Assembly (NCBI GenBank): GCA_002480565.1
Contig: DLCK01000051.1
Coordinates: forward strand, 62,001 to 126,000
DNA from: Phycisphaerales bacterium UBA7800
GTDB taxonomy: Bacteria; Planctomycetota; Phycisphaerae; Phycisphaerales; Phycisphaeraceae
Direction: 5' to 3'
DNA: 64,000 nt
Shown: in pieces, positions 50,261 through 58,546 of the stretch
How the letters are laid out: each line of letters opens with the position of its first letter
Numbering within the stretch: the stretch's first letter is position 1
Translations under genes and position numbers: made by a program
The notes under the pieces: model-generated
Told to the model about the DNA's origin: nothing
What the model saw: only the letters and a program-made list of their open reading frames with translations
Database searches by the model: none

Positions 50261-52092
50261 TGGCAGTTCCTCCACGCGTGAAAACCCCCGGCCTGTACGA
50301 CACCACCATGGATGGCTTGATCGTCGACCTGTTTGCGGGCGGCGGTGGTGCGTCGATCGGCATTGAGCAGGCGTTTGCTGAAGTTGGTATCAATCGGCAC
50401 GTCGACATCGCCATCAACCACGATCCGGACGCGATTTCCTGCCACATGCGAAATCATCCGATGACAGATCACATACAGTCCGATGTGTTTGATGTGGATC
50501 CATGTGAGGTTACCGAGGGTAAGCCGGTCGCGTTTTTGCACGCCTCTCCAGACTGTACTGATTTCAGTCGGGCAAAGGGCGGTAAGCCCAACCGATCCGT
50601 CAAGCGTCGCAGCTTAGCATGGGTGGTGATTCGCTGGTCCTTTGCGGTCAAGCCGAAGATTATCACGCTGGAAAACGTGCCGGAGTTCGAGCAGTGGAGT
50701 GAACTGGATGAACAAGGCATGCCGCTGCGTGACGGATCATGCTTCCAGATTTTTGTCGATCTGCTGCGTTATATGGGCTATGCGGTCGAATGGCGATGCC
50801 TCAAGGCTTGCGACTACGGCGCACCCACCACACGTAACAGACTATTCCTCATCGCGCGTTGCGATGGCAAACCAATTATTTGGCCGGAGGCTACATATGG
50901 AAACACGCACAGAAACGAGCGAGCAGGCTGTCAAAAGAATCGAACAAGAAGATCCGGGAACAGCTGCCCAGTGCAAGATGGCAGTGATCAAATCAGAATT
51001 GACCAGAATGGGACATCATCATCTTGCTCAATGGGCGGACGATGTGGACAAGTACATCAGAAACGAACGGTTAATTGCCATCAGAAGAAACCACAATTAA
51101 AACCCTACCGCACCGCAGCCGACATCATCGTTTGGTCCGAACCGATGTGCAGCATCTTTGCTACTCCAGCAGAGGCTAAGGCATGGGCTAAGCATCACAA
51201 GCGACCTTGTCCACGTCGACCGCTTGCGGACAACACCTTAAAACGCATTGCAGCCGGGATGTATCGGCATGTAATCAATGCGACTCGACCGTTCATCGTG
51301 TCTATCGCCAACTATGGATCAGACCATGCTCAAACTCGTAGCGTCAATGAGCCGCTATCGACCGTCACGGCATCTCCCAAGGGAGGGCGTCACGCACTGG
51401 TGTCGCCCACACTGGTTCAGATCGGCTACGGTGAACGTGCCGGCCAATCTCCCCGCGTGCCTGGACTCGACAAACCCTTGGGCACCATTGTCAGTGGTGG
51501 TGGCAAACATGCTCTGGTCGCTGCGTTCTTGAACAAGCATTACACCGGTGTGGTAGGGCAGACTGTTGAAAAGCCCCTTGGTACGATCACGTCATGGGAT
51601 CATCATAGCGTGGGGGCAGCTCACATCGTTCGCGTCGGACAAGGCGAAAACCGTCACGAGTCGGTGACCGATCCGTTATCAACCATCACAAGCGGTTATC
51701 ACAACAAGGCGTTGGTCACAGCCTTCATGGCTAAATACTACGGATGTGATGTGCATGGTCAATCTTGCAGTGAGCCATTGCACACTATCCCGACACACGA
51801 GCGTTTTGGCTTGGTGACACTAGCCATCGACGGTGAAACCTACGCCATCGTGGACATCATGATGCGAATGCTCACGCCCCGTGAACTGGCGCGTGCTCAA
51901 GGCTTCCGCGATGACTATGTGATCGATGAGGGTGCCAACGGAAAGAAGCTTAGCAAACGGGTACAGGTTCGGCTGATCGGTAACAGTGTCAGCCCACCGC
52001 CAATGCAGGCTATTATCCGTGCCAATGTCATACCGTACTGGCCAAAGCCTGCCAAGCGTAACAGCACCCGCAGAGAGGCGGTGACGGTATGA
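50254..52092 (+). CDS. DNA C5-cytosine methyltransferase with in-frame insertion
   Basis: The 612-residue protein has motif I DLFAGGGGASIG (~residue 24), a catalytic-Cys motif as SPDC in ASPDCTDFSRAKGG (~95; the family usually has PPCQ), ENVPEF and ARAQGFRDDY...GNSVSPPP at the C-terminus. The target-recognition region shows several PL.TI repeats (about 365-520). An atypical, low-quality insertion (~215-282) interrupts the core exactly where a second gene is nested in another frame. The protein may still be active. Confidence 0.88.
   Translation: MLMAVPPRVKTPGLYDTTMDGLIVDLFAGGGGASIGIEQAFAEVGINRHVDIAINHDPDAISCHMRNHPMTDHIQSDVFDVDPCEVTEGKPVAFLHASPDCTDFSRAKGGKPNRSVKRRSLAWVVIRWSFAVKPKIITLENVPEFEQWSELDEQGMPLRDGSCFQIFVDLLRYMGYAVEWRCLKACDYGAPTTRNRLFLIARCDGKPIIWPEATYGNTHRNERAGCQKNRTRRSGNSCPVQDGSDQIRIDQNGTSSSCSMGGRCGQVHQKRTVNCHQKKPQLKPYRTAADIIVWSEPMCSIFATPAEAKAWAKHHKRPCPRRPLADNTLKRIAAGMYRHVINATRPFIVSIANYGSDHAQTRSVNEPLSTVTASPKGGRHALVSPTLVQIGYGERAGQSPRVPGLDKPLGTIVSGGGKHALVAAFLNKHYTGVVGQTVEKPLGTITSWDHHSVGAAHIVRVGQGENRHESVTDPLSTITSGYHNKALVTAFMAKYYGCDVHGQSCSEPLHTIPTHERFGLVTLAIDGETYAIVDIMMRMLTPRELARAQGFRDDYVIDEGANGKKLSKRVQVRLIGNSVSPPPMQAIIRANVIPYWPKPAKRNSTRREAVTV
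50897..51100 (+). CDS. Small gene nested in a different frame within the C5 methyltransferase
   Basis: A 67-residue ORF (METRTETSEQAVKRIEQEDPGTAAQCKMAVIKSELTRMGHHHLAQWADDVDKYIRNERL) starts at an ATG seven bases after GGAGG. It looks like a normal helical protein, while the methyltransferase frame over the same stretch is Arg/Ser/Cys-rich nonsense-like. The simplest reading is a gene that entered the methyltransferase gene in a multiple of three bases. It is not recognised. Confidence 0.65.
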   Translation: METRTETSEQAVKRIEQEDPGTAAQCKMAVIKSELTRMGHHHLAQWADDVDKYIRNERLIAIRRNHN

Positions 52093-52536
52093 GTGTTCTT
52101 AAAGCCCCATTCCCATGGTTCGGCGGCAAGTCCAAGGTGGCTGACCTGGTTTGGTCACGTCTGGGCGATGTCTCCAACTTCATCGAGCCGTTTGCCGGCT
52201 CGGTGGCCGTGCTGTTGCGTCGGCCTGCGGATCACACGGGCAAGGTCGAGACGGTCAACGATGCGAGTCATTTTATCGCCAACTTCTGGCGGGCGGTGCA
52301 GCATGATCCTGCTGAGGTTGCTAAACATGCCGACTGGCCGGTGAGCGAAGCGGATTTGCATGCCCGGCATCGGTGGTTGATGCAGAGTCACATCGCAAGC
52401 CGATCACCAACCTTGGCAACTCCAGCTATGGCCCCGGCGTCCATGCCATCCAGACACTGGTGGAAGCGACGAACTGTTTAAAAAGCTTCAATTGGCCAAA
52501 CAGCTCATCGAGAAGCACTTTGGGGGTGAGGGATGA
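52089..52536 (+). pseudogene. Degenerate Dam-like adenine methyltransferase
   Basis: The first ~95 residues match phage Dam enzymes (APFPWFGGKSKVADLVWSRLGDVSNFIEPFAGSVAVLL; VNDASHFIANFWRAV). Coding then shifts: frame 2 holds SHRKPITNLGNSSYGPGVHAIQ, a Dam mid-region motif, and frame 3 an unrelated end GGSDELFKKLQLAKQLIEKHFGGEG. The catalytic DPPY block is missing. It is an internal deletion with frameshifts and a foreign end. The start is coupled to the C5 gene. Confidence 0.75.
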
Positions 52537-52660
52537 TGGAATATCGTTCGATTCCCTGCAAGCTTACACGTTCAAAGTTACACCCAAACAGGCGCGTGAA
52601 TTCGCCAGCCACATCATGAAGATGTGCGACAAGATCGAAAGCGAGTCCGGCCATGACTGA
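52533..52660 (+). pseudogene. Small early gene with an apparent single-base frameshift
   Basis: ATG 52533 follows GGGGGTGAGGG and starts MMEYRSIP. After about eight codons the plausible coding (LQAYTFKVTPKQAREFASHIMKMCDKIESESGHD) continues in the next frame. One missing base near 52556 would join them. As an alternative, GTG 52526 in the second frame would give a 44-residue protein. Its end overlaps the next gene. Confidence 0.45.
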
Positions 52661-52919
52661 TATTGCGAGATGCCCGTTTTGTGGGGGTGATTTAAATGTA
52701 CATAAGCCTACAGGAACAGTTTGGCATGGCGTCATCACGAAAGATGGTGTTCGCAAGTGCGTTTATCAGGCCCCATCCCTCGCCGCCCACAACAAACTGG
52801 CGAGGGAGGCGGAGGTGGGAAGGAAGGCAGTTGAACTGTCTACCAAAGGCGAAAAACTAACCGCCAGCCAAGTCGCTGAACTTGGCCGGTACATACGAAC
52901 AACGGAGGACGACCAATGA
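52653..52919 (+). CDS. Small zinc-ribbon early protein
   Basis: An 88-residue protein starting MTDIARCPFCGGDLNVHKPTGTVWHGVITKDGVRKCVYQAPSLAAHNKLA. CPFCGG and the later single Cys resemble Lar-like restriction-alleviation or other short zinc-ribbon phage proteins. It overlaps both neighbours. Role unproven. Confidence 0.65.
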   Translation: MTDIARCPFCGGDLNVHKPTGTVWHGVITKDGVRKCVYQAPSLAAHNKLAREAEVGRKAVELSTKGEKLTASQVAELGRYIRTTEDDQ

Positions 52920-53149
52920 CTGACCAACCCGACACGCTGGCGAAGCTGGCAAAAAAGATGAGAGATCGACTTTGGTTTTTTGTATGTGACACGAATCCAG
53001 ATGATCCGTATACAAGGAGTACAAAAGACATGATTGAAAAATACGACCTCCTCCACCCCAACGACGAGCAGGTCAGCAAGGCCATGCACCTGTTGGCGAA
53101 AGTCGAGGACGCAGGACTGACGGTTGAGCAGGCAGGGGGTGAGGGATGA
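52916..53149 (+). CDS. Small early protein with repeated module
   Basis: A 77-residue protein. The C-terminal HPNDEQVSKAMHLLAKVEDAGLTVEQA is a near copy of a segment in the gene at 55820 (about 60 of 75 bases identical). The first part (TLAKLAKKMRDRLWFFVCDTNPDDPYTR) is different. It seems a truncated relative. It ends in GGEG at a shared boundary sequence. Not recognised otherwise. Confidence 0.55.
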   Translation: MTDQPDTLAKLAKKMRDRLWFFVCDTNPDDPYTRSTKDMIEKYDLLHPNDEQVSKAMHLLAKVEDAGLTVEQAGGEG

Positions 53150-54000
53150 GTGAACACAAAGCGCTACATATAGTGGGGTTCTCAGGCGGCATTGACAGCC
53201 AAGCCTGCGCAAGATGGGTGTTAAATCGAATCCCGGCTGATCAGGTTGTTTTGATCAACTCTGACGCAGGTGGTAACGAGCATCCAATGACCACAGCATT
53301 TATTGCGTGGTATTCAGCAAATGTGCATGAGGTCATGATGGTCACACCCATCGTTGCGGACATGGCTGGACGAGCGAAGGGCAAAATCAAAGAACTCGGG
53401 TTGCAGCCCGACGACCCATTGTCGTTCGACCTGATGGCCAAAATCAAAGGCTTCTTCCCGTCGTCAAGGTTTCAGTTTTGCACAGAGCATTTAAAAATTA
53501 ACCCACAAAAACGTGTAATTGAAAGCCTGTGGCCAGACCGTGAAGTAATCCGCTACGTGGGCGTGCGACGCGATGAAAGCCGCAGGCGATCATCAGCAGA
53601 TTTTGAGACATGGGATAAATATTTTGATTGCGAATTGCATCACCCAATAGCTGACTGGTCGAAACAGATGTGCTTCGACTACGTGCAAGCTCACGGTGAA
53701 AAGATCAACGAACTTTACACGCTGGGATTTAGTCGGGTTGGATGCGCCCCATGTATTAATAGCGGCAAAGAAGATATTCGGGCTTGGGCTGACCGTTCGC
53801 CAGAGATGATCGACAAGATACGTGAATGGGAAAAGCGAGTTGGCCGGACGTTCTTTGCCCCCAAAGTACCCGGCATGGCAATTAACTGGATCGATGACGT
53901 AGTTGCATGGTCAAAGACTGTGAACGGCGGCCGACAAATGGGGCTGCATGTTTTGCAAAAACGTCCGACTTGCGAATCTAAATATGGTCTTTGTGAATGA
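53146..54000 (+). CDS. PAPS reductase/DndC-like PP-loop protein
   Basis: The 284-residue protein has the PP-loop GFSGGIDSQA (~residue 12), FQFCTEHLKI, VGVRRDESRRR and a C-x2-C in VGCAPCINSGKED. This matches the phosphoadenosine-phosphosulphate reductase family, in which phage members use ATP-dependent chemistry for sulphur or nucleotide modification. True CysH requires the C-terminal ECGLH motif, not seen here. Substrate unknown; a DNA or tRNA modification role is possible. Confidence 0.85.
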   Translation: MSEHKALHIVGFSGGIDSQACARWVLNRIPADQVVLINSDAGGNEHPMTTAFIAWYSANVHEVMMVTPIVADMAGRAKGKIKELGLQPDDPLSFDLMAKIKGFFPSSRFQFCTEHLKINPQKRVIESLWPDREVIRYVGVRRDESRRRSSADFETWDKYFDCELHHPIADWSKQMCFDYVQAHGEKINELYTLGFSRVGCAPCINSGKEDIRAWADRSPEMIDKIREWEKRVGRTFFAPKVPGMAINWIDDVVAWSKTVNGGRQMGLHVLQKRPTCESKYGLCE

Positions 54001-54014
54001 GAGGCGGTGACGGC

Positions 54015-54266
54015 GTGAACCTATCCACCAAACAAAAAGCTTTGCTTGCCCTGCGTGTGATTGAGCCTGCCAGTATCAAGGATGTGTCGTGTACATCAGG
54101 CATCGAACGCCAGAAGGTTTATCAGTACATATTCCATCTTCGCAACGATGGTCACGTGGTTCGATTTGGCAAGGCAAAGTACGAAACAACACGCAGTGGA
54201 ATGGTGCTGTGCAAAGAACTGACCCAATCTCTTTTCAGCGACGGATTGGAGGTCGGAACGCTATGA
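54015..54266 (+). CDS. Winged-helix early protein
   Basis: About 83 residues. A wHTH (LSTKQKALLALRVIEPASIKDVSCTSGIERQKVYQYIFHLRNDGHVVRFGKAKYETT) fits MarR/Dprp-like DNA binding. GTG 54015 is preferred because the upstream sequence GAGAGGCGGTGACGG matches, base for base, the one before the start at 52089. An in-frame ATG at 53997 overlaps the previous stop and is also possible. Confidence 0.65.
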   Translation: MNLSTKQKALLALRVIEPASIKDVSCTSGIERQKVYQYIFHLRNDGHVVRFGKAKYETTRSGMVLCKELTQSLFSDGLEVGTL

Positions 54267-54946
54267 CCAACCAACTCAGGTTCAAATTCGCCAAGCATCC
54301 GCGATTTCATCGCCTGCTATCTTACCTGCTTTGGCAAGCAAACTGCCGCGCCGGATACTGGACGGACGATGTGAAGTCATCGTTCTACTTCATGAAATCC
54401 GAAATCCTTCAACGCTTCGGCACGACATACGCTGCATGGTTTGACGTGCAGCAGATTGATCACAGTTGCTGGTCGTGTCATGGTACCGGCCAGTTCAATC
54501 GTCGACCGTTCCCAGAGCCATGTTATAAGTGCAATGGAACCGGCGTTTATCGTCGCATCTACATCAAGCTACAACGGTACCAGTTCGCCGATCGCACGTT
54601 CTACATTCCCGGTCGCCGACTCGAACCTGATGGAGCCCGGACATACAAGGGCGAAATCATCAAAGGCTACATCCAACACCCGCATATTGACGATCGCACC
54701 GCGCTGCAAGCAGCCATGTTGCTGTCAATCCTCTGTCGTGTTGCAGGTGGTCGCTTCCGGTTCATCCGTCGCTATGTCTACGACTATTGGCACCCGAACA
54801 TCAGCTTGCGTCCTGCCAATCTCAGGTGGCCGCTGCTCTATGCCGTGATGTTGGCCTGGTACCTGGTGCGGCTGCGGTACGTGCCCAGGAACGCGGCGCG
54901 TTGGATTCGTTCGAGGTTCCAGAAAGATGAGGAGTTGCCGTTTTGA
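54263..54946 (+). CDS. DnaJ-type zinc-finger protein of the early region
   Basis: A 227-residue basic protein with two C-x2-C-x-G-x-G units (CWSCHGTGQF and CYKCNGTGVY; about 74-95), as in DnaJ zinc centres, but no J domain. The later part is rich in Trp/Tyr/Arg. It probably binds nucleic acid or protein. It overlaps its neighbours by 4 bases. No clear homolog is recognised. Confidence 0.6.
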   Translation: MTNQLRFKFAKHPRFHRLLSYLLWQANCRAGYWTDDVKSSFYFMKSEILQRFGTTYAAWFDVQQIDHSCWSCHGTGQFNRRPFPEPCYKCNGTGVYRRIYIKLQRYQFADRTFYIPGRRLEPDGARTYKGEIIKGYIQHPHIDDRTALQAAMLLSILCRVAGGRFRFIRRYVYDYWHPNISLRPANLRWPLLYAVMLAWYLVRLRYVPRNAARWIRSRFQKDEELPF

Positions 54947-55818
54947 CTGCATTAACCAAACCCAAGATCACAGCCATCAGTCCATGGTATGGCAGCAAGC
55001 GAATCCTGGCACCGCGCATCGTCGAACTGCTCGGTGACCACAAGATGTATTATGAGCCGTTCTGCGGGAGCATGGCCGTCCTGCTGGCAAAGCCTGCTGC
55101 ACAGTACGAAACCGCCTGCGACCTGCACCAAGACCTGACCAACATGGCCAAGGTTCTGGCCGATCACGATCAGGCGGTTGAACTCTACGATCGTTTGACT
55201 CGCACGCTGTTTTCACAGGCACTATTTGAGCAGTCACGCGATTACCTCATGGATCGTCCTGATGATCCAGATCCGCTCGATTGGGCTTATCACTTTTTCA
55301 TTCACTCATGGGCTGGTCGCAACGGTGTATCGGGCAGCAAACGCATGTCATTCAGCCTGGCAATGCGATGGACACCGACGGGTGGTTCTGCGACGACGCG
55401 ATTTCGTTCGGCAATCGAATCAATTCCATGGTGGCATGATCGTCTACGCAGCGTGGTGATCCTCAACTGGTCGGCCTGGGACATGATCCCCAAGATTCCC
55501 GATCGCGGTGACGTGGCGGTGTACTGCGACCCGCCTTACCTGATCGAAACGCGAACCGGTGGCGATGCGGACGGTGGTTACCGGCATGACTTTTCAGGCA
55601 TCGAACATCGTCGTTTGGCCAAGCTGCTGAACGCCTACCAACACACCCGAATCGTGATCAGCTATTACGCCCATCCGTGTCTCAGCGAACTTTACCCGCC
55701 CGAGCAATGGGATCACCTGAATGCGGCAATCAACAAAAACCTGCATGTGCAGAACAAACGTGGCGCCAAGCCAGGCAAGGCCCCAGAGGTCTTGATCGTG
55801 AACAAGAAAGGGATATGA
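54943..55818 (+). CDS. dam: D12-class N6-adenine DNA methyltransferase (Dam)
   Basis: A 291-residue protein with the D12 motifs: AISPWYGSKRILAPRIVELL, YYEPFCGSMAVLL (motif I) and the catalytic CDPPYLIET (DPPY). It methylates adenine, which could protect phage DNA from host restriction. TTG 54943 overlaps the upstream stop. It may have replaced the degenerate Dam gene at 52089. Length is normal for the family. Confidence 0.9.
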   Translation: MTALTKPKITAISPWYGSKRILAPRIVELLGDHKMYYEPFCGSMAVLLAKPAAQYETACDLHQDLTNMAKVLADHDQAVELYDRLTRTLFSQALFEQSRDYLMDRPDDPDPLDWAYHFFIHSWAGRNGVSGSKRMSFSLAMRWTPTGGSATTRFRSAIESIPWWHDRLRSVVILNWSAWDMIPKIPDRGDVAVYCDPPYLIETRTGGDADGGYRHDFSGIEHRRLAKLLNAYQHTRIVISYYAHPCLSELYPPEQWDHLNAAINKNLHVQNKRGAKPGKAPEVLIVNKKGI

Positions 55819-55819
55819 G

Positions 55820-56437
55820 ATGAATGACAAAGCCACTGTGGATTTAACTAAGCATAACGACAGGCTAATCGACGCTCTAAAGCATGTACACAAAGCCATT
55901 GGTGGATGTTGCTGCTACCCAGGGGTTGAAGCTTTAAATTTGAATTGGCTTGATGAAACGATTGAGTCGGCAATCGAAGGCAGGCCGTTCAGTAACGACC
56001 GGCTTTTAAAATCAAAACGACGAGTTGTAGTTATTAAATTTAAAAGCCATCCACCTGCTGACAACTTCAACCGCCCGGAAAAACCGGATAGTTCAACCGT
56101 TAAGGATTCTTTAACAGTTCAGCAGCCATCCGAGCAATGGGTCCGAAATATGGCAGAAAAAGAGGGCTGCCAGTCAGTATCGGTTGGAGGTCTTGCCTCT
56201 GATTTAGGAATGGTAATTAACCATACGCATGACGTTGAGCTTAAAGCGACCCTACGCGACCTGCAACACCACAACGACGAGCAAGTCTCCAATGCCCTGC
56301 ACCTGTTGAAGCAGGTCGAGGACATGGGGTTGACGGTAGAGCAGGCGGTTGAGGCGTGCGATAGATACTCCCACAAACTATCTCAAGACGCAGCGTTTGA
56401 CCGGTTCAAAAGCAATATAAACGGGGGTGTTCAATGA
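55820..56437 (+). CDS. Early protein with repeated C-terminal module
   Basis: A 205-residue protein. It begins TKHNDRLIDALKHVHKAIGGCCCYPG with a CCC cluster. The later HHNDEQVSNALHLLKQVEDMGLTVEQAVEACDRY is shared with the gene at 52916. A charged middle (VIKFKSHPPADNFNRPEKP) is disordered. No family is recognised. It appears to be the full-length version of that module. Confidence 0.55.
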   Translation: MNDKATVDLTKHNDRLIDALKHVHKAIGGCCCYPGVEALNLNWLDETIESAIEGRPFSNDRLLKSKRRVVVIKFKSHPPADNFNRPEKPDSSTVKDSLTVQQPSEQWVRNMAEKEGCQSVSVGGLASDLGMVINHTHDVELKATLRDLQHHNDEQVSNALHLLKQVEDMGLTVEQAVEACDRYSHKLSQDAAFDRFKSNINGGVQ

Positions 56438-56919
56438 GCCGTTGGCAATACCTCAACATCTGGTCGGATCGCGTAACGAACTACTGGCGACCTTGCACGG
56501 CAACTGAGGCTGCACGGTACTGCACCAGCGGGATCAAGGTGCGATTGATTGGCGAACCCGTCACCACCGACACCATCTTTGATCTGGCAGCACCTGATTG
56601 TGACGTTGCACCGGCCATGCCTTTGATGTTTCAGTTCCAGTACATCAATCAGGATGGCCACGTCTGCACGAAAACCATCCCCATCGACGGCGCCGTCATA
56701 GAAGACGGTCAGATGGTGTTGAGCTTCACCGAGCCGATCCATCGTCCCAAACAGTTCTTCATGTCTGCCACGACATCAACGAACGTGAGTTGGCTGAGGC
56801 GATTAAGTGGTGGAGTGAATGCAAGCAGGCGGCCGCGTGCGGCCCAACAAGTGCTCGCGATATTGCCAGTGGTATTCGTGATCTTGCTCGTGCTGCTTCC
56901 ATTGGGAGTGAGTAAATGA
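56434..56919 (+). CDS. Early protein with C-terminal membrane helix
   Basis: A 161-residue protein with a soluble beta-rich N-terminus (VRLIGEPVTTDTIFDLAAP) and a single C-terminal hydrophobic helix (VLAILPVVFVILLVLLPLG). This is a tail-anchored layout. It overlaps both neighbours by four bases. The role is unknown; superinfection exclusion is a possible role. Confidence 0.55.
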   Translation: MSRWQYLNIWSDRVTNYWRPCTATEAARYCTSGIKVRLIGEPVTTDTIFDLAAPDCDVAPAMPLMFQFQYINQDGHVCTKTIPIDGAVIEDGQMVLSFTEPIHRPKQFFMSATTSTNVSWLRRLSGGVNASRRPRAAQQVLAILPVVFVILLVLLPLGVSK

Positions 56920-57377
56920 AGAAACGCGGTCACATCCTCCCCAACGCCTGCCCCGATTGTGGCAGCGACATGGTGCTCAAGATCAGCAAGTATGACCCGT
57001 TCTACGGCTGTAAGCGGTTCCCCAAATGCAAAGCTTCCCACGGTGCTCATGGCGATGGCAGTGGTAACAAATGGGGTGAACCTCTTGGCATCCCGGTTGA
57101 TTCGGAAACCCGTAAGGCCCGGCAAGACGCCCACGCTGTGTTCGATCGCATCTGGAACCAGCGAATGGCGAGTGTGCCCAAAGGATTCACTGTACGCAGC
57201 GCCAGACGTGAAGCCTACGAATGGCTTGCGGCAAGGCTCGGTATTGATCCTGATAAATGTCACATCGGCATGTTCGACAAACCAACCTGCGAGCGTGTCG
57301 TCAAGGTGTGCCAGGGAATTGACTACAAGTACGTGCACCGGTGGTGCAAGCAGCATAAACAGATGGGAGTTGCGTGA
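56916..57377 (+). CDS. Topoisomerase-type C4 zinc-finger protein
   Basis: A 153-residue protein. The N-terminal CPDCGSDMVLK...FYGCKRFPKCKAS is a topoisomerase I C4 zinc finger. The C-terminal part (RKARQDAHAVFDRIWNQ...YEWLAARLGIDPDKCHIGMFDKPTCERVVKVC) matches the DUF3268-like domain with which it is often fused in phages. It likely binds single-stranded DNA. Overlaps neighbours. Confidence 0.8.
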   Translation: MKKRGHILPNACPDCGSDMVLKISKYDPFYGCKRFPKCKASHGAHGDGSGNKWGEPLGIPVDSETRKARQDAHAVFDRIWNQRMASVPKGFTVRSARREAYEWLAARLGIDPDKCHIGMFDKPTCERVVKVCQGIDYKYVHRWCKQHKQMGVA

Positions 57378-57748
57378 TGAGCAGAGACTATGACGAGACA
57401 TACGATGATTCAAGAACAAAAGATTATCCCGTTCCTAAGGGATTAAATGATTTATTGCCTGCTCAAATATTTCCATGCTACTCAAAAGATTGCAATGGGA
57501 AATGTATTGTCCGTGAATATCCATCAATTACGTCAAGCAATGTTGATGTCATCTATTTTGCAGTTGCATGTCGCAAATGTGGATGCATTGGCCCATATCG
57601 TCAGTCAGTCAAAACCGCGATCGAAGCCCACAATGACATCGCCACGGCCTGTGCTGTGGGGCGTGGGGCAATGAAAAATAAACCATGCTCGATCTCCAAA
57701 CAGCTTCTCAGGCAGCAAGCCCGTGAAATCGAAGGCGGTGCTGCATGA
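57377..57748 (+). CDS. Lar-like small zinc protein
   Basis: About 123 residues starting MSRDYDETYDDSRTKDYP. Cysteines are spaced CYSKDCNGKCIV...CRKCGC...(about 36-70), followed by PYRQSVKTAIEAHNDIA, the usual end of Lar-type restriction-alleviation modules. It may counter host restriction. The ATG overlaps the upstream stop (TGATG). Confidence 0.6.
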   Translation: MSRDYDETYDDSRTKDYPVPKGLNDLLPAQIFPCYSKDCNGKCIVREYPSITSSNVDVIYFAVACRKCGCIGPYRQSVKTAIEAHNDIATACAVGRGAMKNKPCSISKQLLRQQAREIEGGAA

Positions 57749-58182
57749 CACGCATCATCACCATCACCATCACAATCCCGCTGCCCGACCGCAAACTGCA
57801 ACCGAACAATCCTCCAGGATCGAAGCATGGCCGCATTGCCAAATCAGTTGCCGCCAAAAAGTATCGTGAACTGACTATGATTCGCACGCTCGAAGCGGGT
57901 GGCGCCATGCGCCGCTGGCACCACGCAGAATGCAAAGCGACGTTTTACTTTGACACCAATCGTCGCCGTGACTTTCGCAACTTCGAGTATGCCCTCAAGC
58001 CTGCCTATGACGGTTTGGTCGATGCGGGTCTGATCCTCGATGACAACTCGAAGGTGCTCAGCCACAAGCCAACAGTGTTCGCGTATGACAAAGCCAACCC
58101 GCGGGTCGTGCTGGAAATCGAACGCATCGACGCGGCTGATATCCCGGTGGAGCCCGGGGCGCAAGGCGTTTTATTTGGATGA
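57745..58182 (+). CDS. rusA: RusA-family Holliday-junction resolvase
   Basis: A 145-residue protein with RusA features: ITITITIPLPDRKLQPNNPP, then RRRDFRNFEYALKPAYDGLVDAGLILDDNS, containing the active-site Asp set. RusA resolves recombination intermediates in phage DNA. It overlaps the upstream gene by four bases and lies before the excisionase gene, a typical end of an early operon. Confidence 0.88.
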   Translation: MTRIITITITIPLPDRKLQPNNPPGSKHGRIAKSVAAKKYRELTMIRTLEAGGAMRRWHHAECKATFYFDTNRRRDFRNFEYALKPAYDGLVDAGLILDDNSKVLSHKPTVFAYDKANPRVVLEIERIDAADIPVEPGAQGVLFG

Positions 58183-58225
58183 TGACACGGCTAGCTTGCT
58201 CACCCGTGAGACAAGGACGGTAAAA

Positions 58226-58546
58226 ATGATCACGCATGATCTGGCAGAAACTGCTACAAAATTAGGATGTGCCGAAAGTACTTTGAAAAAATGGTGCTAT
58301 GAAGGCAAGATCGGTCACTTTAAACCAGGTGACGGGATATTCATTTTCGGGGAACATCACATTGATGAGTTCCTATCACAATGCGAGGTGAAGCGTGGCA
58401 ACAAGACCAACGGATCCCAAGCCCAAGAACGGATCGTGGGTGACTCAGTGGCGGGACGACGAGAAGCATGTGCGAAACAAGAGCTTCGGCCCGGTGAAAA
58501 AGGTAAGCAAGGACGTCGCCTACCAACGCTTCACGAAGTGGCTTAG
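58226..58546 (+). CDS. xis: Excisionase-type HTH_17 protein
   Basis: A 106-residue protein. Residues 1-50 form an HTH_17/excisionase domain (MITHDLAETATKLGCAESTLKKWCYEGKIGHFKPGDGIFIFGEHHIDEFLSQCEV). ATG 58226 has AAGGACGG upstream. The last ~50 residues lie in a different frame over the start of the integrase gene. Their composition is unusual and they may not be functional. It is the likely directionality factor of element 2. Confidence 0.75.
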   Translation: MITHDLAETATKLGCAESTLKKWCYEGKIGHFKPGDGIFIFGEHHIDEFLSQCEVKRGNKTNGSQAQERIVGDSVAGRREACAKQELRPGEKGKQGRRLPTLHEVA

